Assembly (NCBI RefSeq): GCF_013402915.1
Contig: NC_050722.1
Span: forward strand, 868,001-932,000
DNA length: 64,000 bases
Direction of reading: 5' to 3'
From: Zygotorulaspora mrakii
Lineage: Eukaryota; Ascomycota; Saccharomycetes; Saccharomycetales; Saccharomycetaceae
Each line of letters opens with the position of its first letter. The stretch's first letter is position 1. The position numbers and the translations under genes were made by a program. Below the pieces are notes generated by a model, which ran no database searches, had not been told where the DNA came from, and saw only the letters and a program-made list of their open reading frames with translations. Shown here piece after piece: positions 52,226 through 59,963 of the stretch.

Positions 52226-53011
52226 ATGGCTGGTCTGTCCTTTGAAAACTATCAGAGAAACAACTTCTTGTCGTCTACGTCAAACAAACAGCCGAAGGCG
52301 ACTTCTACGGGTACCACAATTGTTGGCGTAAAGTATAATAATGGTGTAGTCATTGCTGCAGATACAAGATCAACACAAGGTCCTATTGTCGCCGACAAGA
52401 ATTGTGCCAAGCTCCATCGTATTGCACCACGTATTTGGTGTGCTGGTGCGGGTACGGCTGCAGATACCGAGGCTGTTACACAACTGATTGGATCTAATCT
52501 GGAATTGCATTCATTATACGCTGGAAGGGAACCAAGGGTAGTTTCAGCATTGCAGATGTTGAAACAGCATCTTTTCAAATACCAAGGACACATTGGGGCC
52601 TACCTTATTGTTGCTGGTATCGATCCAACGGGGGCACACCTTTTCTCTATTCATGCACATGGTTCAACAGATGTGGGATTCTATCAGAGTTTGGGTTCAG
52701 GCTCTTTAGCGGCCATGGCAGTCCTAGAGTCCAACTGGAGGCAAGACCTTTCAAAAGATGAAGCTATAAAATTAGCATCTGATGCCATCCAAGCTGGTAT
52801 ATGGAACGATTTGGGATCAGGTTCAAATGTGGATGTATGTGTGATGGAAATTGGCAAAGACGCAGAATACCTGAGAAACTATTTGACACCGAATGTGAGA
52901 GAAGCAAAACAACAAAGTTACAGATTTGCTAGAGGTACAACTGCGGTACTCAAAGAGAGTATCGTGAAAGTATGCGAAGTTGAAGAAGAAACGGTCGATA
53001 TCGTTGGATAG
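52226..53011 (+). CDS. PUP1: Pup1, 20S proteasome beta2 subunit (trypsin-like)
   Basis: Catalytic beta2 subunit with trypsin-like activity. The 261-residue precursor equals S. cerevisiae Pup1 in length. A propeptide of 29 residues ends at Gly29, so autocatalysis would expose Thr30 (TIVGVKYNNGVVIAADTRST). The Asp and Lys of the catalytic set lie in AADTR and KLHRI. The C-terminal extension (RGTTAVLKESIVKVCEVEEE) that wraps beta3 is present. ADE8 ends 72 bp downstream, convergent. Confidence 0.98.
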   Translation: MAGLSFENYQRNNFLSSTSNKQPKATSTGTTIVGVKYNNGVVIAADTRSTQGPIVADKNCAKLHRIAPRIWCAGAGTAADTEAVTQLIGSNLELHSLYAGREPRVVSALQMLKQHLFKYQGHIGAYLIVAGIDPTGAHLFSIHAHGSTDVGFYQSLGSGSLAAMAVLESNWRQDLSKDEAIKLASDAIQAGIWNDLGSGSNVDVCVMEIGKDAEYLRNYLTPNVREAKQQSYRFARGTTAVLKESIVKVCEVEEETVDIVG

Positions 53012-53083
53012 AATGGGGCTATATAATGTACTGTAGTTTTTTGTACAAATACATACTTAAAATTTGCACATATAATGCAAGAA

Positions 53084-53737
53084 CTAATTACTCTTTTGAA
53101 GTATTACTTTCCTCGTGGCTTCAACTATAGCTGAATGTTCCGTATCATGGACTCTTTCTTCGTATTCTTCTAACGTCTCCTTGCCTGGGACGATTTCCAA
53201 TTCCTTAATGACAATGGGCTCTCCTCTGTCTACTTCCTCGATGACATAATGTACCATACAGCCCGCTACCAAAGGTTTCTTTGTATCCTGCGCTTTCTGC
53301 CATGCCATTTCGATTGCATGCGTCGTACCATCGAACGCGCCTGGCAAGGCTGGATGTAGGTTGATTATAGGAACCCGCTTTGTGCGTCTCAAAAATTCTG
53401 CTCCAAGAATTAGTAACCACCCTGCACATACAACTAGATCAGGTTCATCACCTAAGACCACTTCTGCAAGATCTTTTTCAAACTCCACCCTAGCGTCTGC
53501 TCTTTTTTCTCTATCATCTTTTGAAATATCTCTTGTATATGGGAACAAAGAGTGCACCCTTGTTGGAATATTAGCTTTAGTCGCCCTTGTCAATCCAAAA
53601 GCCTTTTTGCTTGACGAAATGACCGACACAATCTTGGCATTGCCCAATTCTTTCTTAGCCTCTGCGTCAATTAGCGCTTGTAAATTGGAGCCAGATCCAG
53701 ATATTAATACACTTATCCTTAGAGCCTTGCCCCCCAT
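53084..53737 (-). CDS. ADE8: Ade8, phosphoribosylglycinamide formyltransferase
   Basis: Third step of de novo purine synthesis: formylation of GAR using 10-formyl-THF. The 217-residue product (S. cerevisiae 214) has the N-terminal LISGSGSNLQ loop, the catalytic NLHPALPG with Asn126 and His128, and GCMVHYVIEEVDRGEPI. An in-frame ATG at 53824 would add 29 residues, but the internal ATG at 53737 agrees with the family start. A TGACTC (Bas1/Gcn4) site at 53840-53845 lies 103 bp above it, yet only 16 bp above 53824. Confidence 0.96.
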   Translation of the reverse strand: MGGKALRISVLISGSGSNLQALIDAEAKKELGNAKIVSVISSSKKAFGLTRATKANIPTRVHSLFPYTRDISKDDREKRADARVEFEKDLAEVVLGDEPDLVVCAGWLLILGAEFLRRTKRVPIINLHPALPGAFDGTTHAIEMAWQKAQDTKKPLVAGCMVHYVIEEVDRGEPIVIKELEIVPGKETLEEYEERVHDTEHSAIVEATRKVILQKSN

Positions 53738-54412
53738 TATGCTAACGAGCGAAAAGCGAAATACGAAGAGTAATAACCTTGTATATTGAAGCGTTGTGCT
53801 CTTCAACATGTAATTTGAAAACATTCACTTTTTGTCACTTGACTCAATTTATTTTTCATTTGATGCAGTCACAGTACGTTGATATCCAGCAGGACATAAA
53901 GACAGTTTTTAAAATCATGAAGATAAATATTATGCCAATGGTGCCCTCTTACATGATAAGTTCGTATTCATACAAGATACCGTAAATTCGTCATACATAT
54001 AGTGAAATGGTTCTACTTTGCGTGTGGCTTACTTTTCTTGACAAAAAATAATAAGCATCTCATTATGAAGATCAAAACCAAAATGTTTGCAGCTGGTACT
54101 CACAATTATCACGGTCGAGCTCTGCAGACAAAGATAGAGCAGTTAAGAATCACTATGTGAGATACTAGATCCTATGGTTGATTATTACGTATTTTATAAT
54201 TGGCCGGGTAACATTAACTACTTAGCATTACAAGCCGTCTAAGTTTCATTAACATCAAATTGAAATCGATGTGCCAAGGTCAAGTATTAAGGACATTAGT
54301 TTATCAGATTACTCTTTCTAGTAGGTATATTTGGGTATCCACTGCCCGGTTTTACAAGTATCGGGATTTTTAGGGGGGGGAAGCTATTAGCAGGTTTCAC
54401 AAAAGGCAGTAT
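53738..54412. promoter_or_regulatory. ADE8/SIZ1 divergent intergenic region
   Basis: 675 bp. A TGACTC at 53840-53845 fits Bas1 or Gcn4 control of ADE8. CCGGGTAAC at 54204-54212 fits Reb1. No RNA gene or extra reading frame recognised. Confidence 0.6.
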
Positions 54413-56863
54413 ATGTCTACTGCTGGCCTAAGTATGTCTGTGGGGTCCGGTGGTGGGTTACACCATGAGATACAGGAAGCAATAGCACAGATGGAGCTTT
54501 TGAAAGTACCGGAGCTCAAAGCTGTTTGCAGATCAATTGAACTCCCGATAACTGGTCGTAAATCCATCTTACAAGACCGAATACGAGCGTACTTAAAAAA
54601 TTCATGCTCCATAGGACGTATAGACCCTTGGCGACCCAAGACAATAAAGATATTAATAGAGAAATCCAAGGCTGGTCAGGTGCTGCCGAAATACGAAATG
54701 GTGTGGCAGACGATAAGAAGTGGGGCTTTCAATCACCCCGTGGCCACTGGACAGCTTCCCGTGAGTAGTCTGCAGGAGGATGGTACGTTGACTGTTGGAA
54801 ATCAAGTGGACTACAATGCCACAAATACCGTGAGACCTAGTGATGTTTATGTGGGCCCTACAAGACCCAGTATGTCTGTGGAGCCTAGGAAAACCTACAT
54901 TCATTTTAAAGAGTCGCCATTTTACAAGATGAGAAAACTGATTCCCGAAACAGCTCAAAAAATTAATGTTACAAATGTTCGAGGAGTTTGCTCTTGCAAA
55001 TTCAAATTCACAAAGGCTGAATGGAACTTATTACAGGGAAATAAAAAATTCAAAGTATACCTGTTTTGTGCAGCGGCAAGCCCATCAGCGGAAGCTGGCA
55101 ATGTGCCTATTCAATTTCCACATCCGAACGAAATAAGATTCAATGATACGCAGGTGAAAGACAATGTTAGAGGATTAAAAAATAAAGTGGGGACGGCTAA
55201 GCCCGCAGATTTAACTCCATATCTACGACCACCGCCTGCTCAAAACGTTTTAGAAATTGTTTATGCATTCACGAAAAACGAGTTTTTCACCTACTGCTAC
55301 ATTGTGGAGGAAGTGCTCCCAGAAGAGTTGTTACAAGAAGTTTTAAAGCATCCAAAAATTATAAAACATGCAACGTTGCAATATATAAAGCAAACATTGC
55401 GTGAAGAAGAAGATGACGACTTGGTAACCACCTCAACAGTCATGAGTCTGCAATGTCCAGTCTCGTTCACCAGAATGAAGTATCCGGCCAAGTCAATAAT
55501 GTGCAAACATCTTCAGTGTTTCGATGCACTATGGTACATATATTCGCAAATGCAAATTCCCACTTGGCAATGTCCTGTTTGTCAAATTGAGATTAACTTG
55601 AAGGACTTGGCTGTATGTGAGTACGTTGATGAGATTTTGAAGAATTCTGAAGAAGATGTCGAACAAGTTGAGCTATCTTCTGACGGATCCTGGACTCCAG
55701 TGGTCGAAGAAACGACAGCAAAACCAAATGATCGACAGCAATCTAATACAATGGTCAAAACAGAGAATGATTATGACGATTACGACAATGTGCCTCTTTC
55801 TAAACAAAATGCTAAAGAAATTGGAGCTTCTGCTTCGAACCAGCCTGTCGTTATCTCTTTGGATAGCGACTTGGAAGATGAAGATGACATTGAGCAGAAT
55901 GACACACCGAATTCTGATAAGACACAAGAAAATAATAGAAGTGCTGCAGTACGATTGAGTAGCGATGCTGATCATCCCGGATTGTATATGGACAGTTCCT
56001 CAACACCTTCTGAAGCTACGCTGGACCCAAGGGCACACACGGCAGAAACTCCCACGGCTATGAGAACAGAGAGTGACAGAACAGAAAGTAACACAAGTTA
56101 TTTCAACAGAGAGATACCGAACTCTTTGGATAAGACCCCACTTAACAATAGCATATCAGATAATGACACATCATTACCTGACGCCAGCACATCGTCACCA
56201 GCACCGTCTACCATAATTCGAGGGTTATTTACACCGGCGTATCAACCGGCTTCCAGTGTTGGACACCCATATAATGGTGTAAATGATAGCCATGGCTCTC
56301 CCACAATTAGAAGCAATGGTACTTCATCGACGATGACAACCGTTGGCACACCTGATCTCAATAAACGGGAACATTCTAGACGCACCTCCCAAGTCGTTTC
56401 CAATTCACTTTTAGGACTGACAGGGAACTCAGTTGTTGCACCCTCTCTTCCTGTGATGAATTGTGCTCTTCAAGATGCTGAAGGCACAGCGAATAATGGT
56501 GAAGGAAACGGTATCATCCCCCAACTGCCTCCATTGCCTGTGACGCAAGCGATCGAGATCGCAGCTCATGGAGCAAGGAAAAACATCAATGGAAGAAGTA
56601 ATTTAGCCACACATGGCAGTAATCTTCATGCGAGGACCAAAAAGCCAGTAGTGTCCCCATTTATTCCCAAGAAGCCGTATTTAAACATGCTTCCGCAGAA
56701 AAGAAATATCTCAAATGCGAGTAGTAGATCTATACTATCACCAGAGTCACCGGCATCAATACATAATAATCAAGGCGCTGACAATAATAACACCACATCT
56801 CAGCCTATTGAAAGCAGTTCAGAACCTCGTGATAGTTCTGTCATAGATTTGACATCAGATTGA
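54413..56863 (+). CDS. SIZ1: Siz1/Nfi1-type SUMO E3 ligase (PIAS family)
   Basis: Nuclear and septin-associated SUMO ligase; in S. cerevisiae Siz1 sumoylates PCNA and septins. The 816-residue product lies between Siz1 (904) and Nfi1/Siz2 (726). It has a SAP domain (about 29-60), a PINIT domain (about 130-290), an SP-RING (about 347-400: CPVSFTRMKYPAKSIMCKH then CPVC), and a SUMO-interacting motif VVISLDSD near 478. VIDLTSD at the extreme C-terminus may be a second SIM. The rest of the tail is low-complexity Ser/Thr/Asn. It is the single equivalent of both S. cerevisiae ohnologs. Confidence 0.95.
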   Translation: MSTAGLSMSVGSGGGLHHEIQEAIAQMELLKVPELKAVCRSIELPITGRKSILQDRIRAYLKNSCSIGRIDPWRPKTIKILIEKSKAGQVLPKYEMVWQTIRSGAFNHPVATGQLPVSSLQEDGTLTVGNQVDYNATNTVRPSDVYVGPTRPSMSVEPRKTYIHFKESPFYKMRKLIPETAQKINVTNVRGVCSCKFKFTKAEWNLLQGNKKFKVYLFCAAASPSAEAGNVPIQFPHPNEIRFNDTQVKDNVRGLKNKVGTAKPADLTPYLRPPPAQNVLEIVYAFTKNEFFTYCYIVEEVLPEELLQEVLKHPKIIKHATLQYIKQTLREEEDDDLVTTSTVMSLQCPVSFTRMKYPAKSIMCKHLQCFDALWYIYSQMQIPTWQCPVCQIEINLKDLAVCEYVDEILKNSEEDVEQVELSSDGSWTPVVEETTAKPNDRQQSNTMVKTENDYDDYDNVPLSKQNAKEIGASASNQPVVISLDSDLEDEDDIEQNDTPNSDKTQENNRSAAVRLSSDADHPGLYMDSSSTPSEATLDPRAHTAETPTAMRTESDRTESNTSYFNREIPNSLDKTPLNNSISDNDTSLPDASTSSPAPSTIIRGLFTPAYQPASSVGHPYNGVNDSHGSPTIRSNGTSSTMTTVGTPDLNKREHSRRTSQVVSNSLLGLTGNSVVAPSLPVMNCALQDAEGTANNGEGNGIIPQLPPLPVTQAIEIAAHGARKNINGRSNLATHGSNLHARTKKPVVSPFIPKKPYLNMLPQKRNISNASSRSILSPESPASIHNNQGADNNNTTSQPIESSSEPRDSSVIDLTSD

Positions 56864-56939
56864 TTAAATATTGAATATGTACTATGCAACGTAGTAAGGT
56901 GAAACGAGTGAACCTATATACACGAATAACTTCTCATCT

Positions 56940-57680
56940 TCACTCAATGAATGGGATTCTTACGGGAACACATGTCTTGAATTTTATATAGTCATCGCCA
57001 AAAAATTTAATCAAATATATCTCCTCTGTCTTGATTCTATCATGAAAGAACTTCCATAATACAACTGCAAAAAGTGTAAAAGAAACTGGGTTGAGCAAAA
57101 TCATTTGTGTACCCAACGCCCACCAAAAGAATCCAAAATAACTTGGATGTCTAAACCATTGATAGACTCCTGATTGAATCAACGTGTGATCTTTTTTTTT
57201 TTTGGTTTGTAATACATGAGAAAATGATTTACCAGCAGTTGACATGGCTAAAGATCTTATCGCTTGACCAGCGCTTATGCATAGATATCCGGCAACGATA
57301 ATTGAAAAACGAAACTTGGAATGTCCAGTGACCTTTATATTTGGATAGAAAATGTACTCAATGACGTATTCCAGTGTTGCAATAAGATGACACAATATGT
57401 AAACCGATCCATTATTAAGTAAAAAAGAATCTTGATTGACTTTCAAAGGGTTGTACTTGGCAGTAATAAAATACTCCATGAAATGAAAGAAGCAGAGAAA
57501 CACAATATAGGCATTCAAGTTTTTCATTTTGACGACTTTTATCAAACCCAAAAACAAACCTAGTACTGTTCCCAGTGCAAACGACGTAAATGTAACGGTG
57601 TGTAATGGGTTATTACTAATATCGGCATAACGATTCACATCTGCAGAACTTTTATCCATTGAATTGGTAACCCTTGACAT
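56940..57680 (-). CDS. STE14: Ste14, isoprenylcysteine carboxyl methyltransferase
   Basis: ER membrane enzyme methylating the C-terminal prenylcysteine of a-factor, Ras and other CaaX proteins. The 246-residue product (S. cerevisiae 239) has several membrane segments, FHFMEYFITAKYNPLKV, and the catalytic RHPSYFGFFWW region from residue 177. A conserved RIKTEEIYL follows near the C-terminus. The first ATG is at 57680; one seven codons later (MDKSS) is an alternative. SIZ1 ends 76 bp away, convergent, as in S. cerevisiae YDR409W-YDR410C. Confidence 0.96.
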   Translation of the reverse strand: MSRVTNSMDKSSADVNRYADISNNPLHTVTFTSFALGTVLGLFLGLIKVVKMKNLNAYIVFLCFFHFMEYFITAKYNPLKVNQDSFLLNNGSVYILCHLIATLEYVIEYIFYPNIKVTGHSKFRFSIIVAGYLCISAGQAIRSLAMSTAGKSFSHVLQTKKKKDHTLIQSGVYQWFRHPSYFGFFWWALGTQMILLNPVSFTLFAVVLWKFFHDRIKTEEIYLIKFFGDDYIKFKTCVPVRIPFIE

Positions 57681-57887
57681 TTTTAAAGTCAAACCGATCT
57701 CTCATAAAGTCTTTGATACTTTTCTTCCCATCCTGAGAGACTTTAAAATACATCTTTCTTATTTATTGAAGTTTTTGAACCTATATCTATTTCATTGTTC
57801 ACCTTGCAGAATTCGAAATTTTCCTGATAGGTGTAAGACAATGAGCGAAAAGAGCCCCATCAAAACAAAGTAAAAAATGCTTTGTGG

Positions 57888-58682
57888 CTAACGATGTATA
57901 CACCTCGTTTCATTATGTAAGTTAAAGCATCTCAAAGAACAAATTTTGCTGCCACAGTGAACGCAACTAGAAATACTGTCATAGCCTCCGCATACAGAGC
58001 AAATTGTAATCACCGGCAGTACTTTTAGAAATTTTTTATTTGAGACATTATGGTATATGATTGATCTATTGACCTGATCTAGAGTTTCAAGATAACTTTG
58101 CAGTGTTCTTCGTGATGACAATGTTTTTTTCAGTGCAACGATTCTATTTGTATTTTTTCTCTTCGGTACTGGTGGTTTTGTTGATCGGTAAGAAAGATGT
58201 ATATTTTTAGGCACTTCAATTTTATTCTTGTGTCTTATAACACCAGTTCCATTAGAGCCACTGGATACTTCTATCTTATTTCTATCGACACCGGTAATGG
58301 TACTCAGCAGAGATGGCACCTCCACGATATCTTTTTGATTTTCCATATCTAACTCTAAACATCGCTTTTTTGATTGTAGAACCTCCTTTTGGGTAAATTT
58401 ATCTAGCATATTCAGATTGGTATCATTGTGTCCAGGATTTGACGACTCGTTGTTTGGTTCTCTTTGCTGGTTGAATAATTTGTTCTCCAAATCGGCCAAC
58501 GAGTAGTTTATGCGTTTTGTCGAACGAGACGATGCATTTGGTTTGGATACTCTACTTCTTGATCGCGAAAGTGAAGCAGGGTCATGCGATGTGAAATAGA
58601 CATTTGGATCGTAAGTCCGCTTATCAATCTCTTCAACAAGCATTTCTCCTGTCGTACTACTCTGTTTGGTTCTTTCTGACAT
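57888..58682 (-). CDS. VPS71: Vps71 (Swc6), SWR1 complex HIT zinc finger subunit
   Basis: Nuclear subunit of the SWR1 remodeller, which deposits histone H2A.Z. The 264-residue product has the conserved SLADLE and KRKNTNRIVALKKTLSSRR stretches. It ends in a HIT-type zinc finger with Cys228, Cys231, Cys240, Cys243, Cys248, Cys252, His256 and Cys261. The first ATG (58682) has A at -3. An ATG 13 codons later gives MLVEEIDKRTYDPN, nearer the S. cerevisiae N-terminus, and may be the true start. S. cerevisiae VPS71 is on chromosome XIII (YML041C), next to CAT2, so this pair sits between STE14 and DFM1 here by rearrangement in one lineage. Confidence 0.93.
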   Translation of the reverse strand: MSERTKQSSTTGEMLVEEIDKRTYDPNVYFTSHDPASLSRSRSRVSKPNASSRSTKRINYSLADLENKLFNQQREPNNESSNPGHNDTNLNMLDKFTQKEVLQSKKRCLELDMENQKDIVEVPSLLSTITGVDRNKIEVSSGSNGTGVIRHKNKIEVPKNIHLSYRSTKPPVPKRKNTNRIVALKKTLSSRRTLQSYLETLDQVNRSIIYHNVSNKKFLKVLPVITICSVCGGYDSISSCVHCGSKICSLRCFNLHNETRCIHR

Positions 58683-59963
58683 ATTATGAAGTCCATTTTC
58701 ATTTTGTAGAACTTGAGCGCGATCTGAGCCAAAATGACCTTCCGCCTTTACTAGACAACAATTTTGATAATCAAAGTATATTGTGCATTCTAAGGTACAG
58801 CATATCTGAACTAAATCATACAAACCGCGTTGCTTCAATCCGGAGACCCTAAAATGATCAAATGAAGTAATCTTGCACTGTAGACAGAAAGCAATTCGCC
58901 AAGTGTTTTATGAGTTTGGTATAACAGTTTTGGGCAACCTAAAACGATTTTTCTTATGTGCTTCAATTGGGCATGGATCAGGAAATACCAGGAGATGATC
59001 CCGGCCTTCTGATCACTTTTTTTTGAATAAGAGGAGCTCATTAATCCACAAAAACTGGTCATAAATATCTTTTCAAACATTCTTCGATTACGAAGTTTTG
59101 ATGTCAAAATACATCTTTATAATCATGTGGGAGCTTTTCTTTCGACTCCATATTCTGCTATTTTTGAAGTTTAAGTAGCTCAGTAAAGTCACGTAGCGCA
59201 GTTAGTCTCCAGGCAGACATAAATTCTTGAGTTGACATAATACTCGAAATCTGCAACCATTTGTCTGATTTCCAGATAGCCTGTCTGTGAATTGCTTTCA
59301 TAAGCACATGAACCCTTGAGCTCCACTCACTGCCATATGTCAAATTACTTTTTCTCAATAGAATACCATCAGTTTCACCCTATCTTTAGTAGAGCTTAGT
59401 ATTTTGTTATTTGTCATAAAGCAGTTGGCTATCAGTTCTGCACAGCATTTATTGGTCTTGTGAAACGGTATATTCTTTAAGGCTCTTGGAGATACGCTGC
59501 TTAAAACTTTTATGGCTCGGACTTTCTAGCCGCCGAGCTATTATAACGAAATCGAGTAAGTAAATAAGACTTAAAACACTGTTCAGCGATCTGATACATA
59601 TTGATAAGGTACTGAGCAAATTTCATCCAGGAAATCATGTGAATTGAGGAGAGTCTGTGGGGGTATATTGTTTGAAAAGAAGTCAGGCTGCGAGTGATGA
59701 TCACACCGCTGCAGAGTATGTCAAATATCGAAGATATTGAACATTCTAATACTTGCCTTAATTCTAAGGCTCCTGTGACCAAGACTATTTATATTGCTGT
59801 AATTTTACAGAGAACACCTACTGTACAAGGGCATAATTCGCTTTTTCGCTATTGACCTTGTGCAAAATTAATTGCCGATTATTAGAATTTTTTTGATACA
59901 CTTCGATATTACAAATAAGTGTGGATGTACGCATATATAAGGCATTAGAAATATAAATTGTTG
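58683..59963. other. VPS71/CAT2 tandem intergenic region with decayed frame
   Basis: 1.28 kb between two genes on the minus strand. The half nearer CAT2 holds a broken coding-like stretch (59104-59782, described separately). The half nearer VPS71 is its likely promoter. A 90-codon frame at 58835-59107 is not recognised. Confidence 0.5.
59104..59782 (-). pseudogene. Decayed protein-coding relic, family unknown
   Basis: On the minus strand, protein-like sequence runs through changing frames: an open stretch 59782-59510 (rich in aromatic and aliphatic residues, SWMKFAQYLINMYQIAEQ), a second frame from about 59519 to 59365, then a third from 59382 to a TAG at 59158. After that TAG the same frame continues through MESKEKLPHDYKDVF to TGA at 59104. 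Two frameshifts and one in-frame stop over about 225 codons suggest a gene C-terminus in decay. No N-terminal half fits before CAT2. The hydrophobic helix-rich texture is compatible with the C-terminal part of a fungal Zn2Cys6-type regulator, but this is a guess. It may also be chance. Confidence 0.35.

Noticed and set aside
57664..57873. Small gene between STE14 and VPS71
   Set aside because: The 69-codon frame overlaps the STE14 start region and has no recognisable similarity.
58835..59107. 90-codon frame as a separate gene next to VPS71
   Set aside because: It lies in the VPS71 promoter side, begins close to the end of the relic and has no recognised family; treated as noise.
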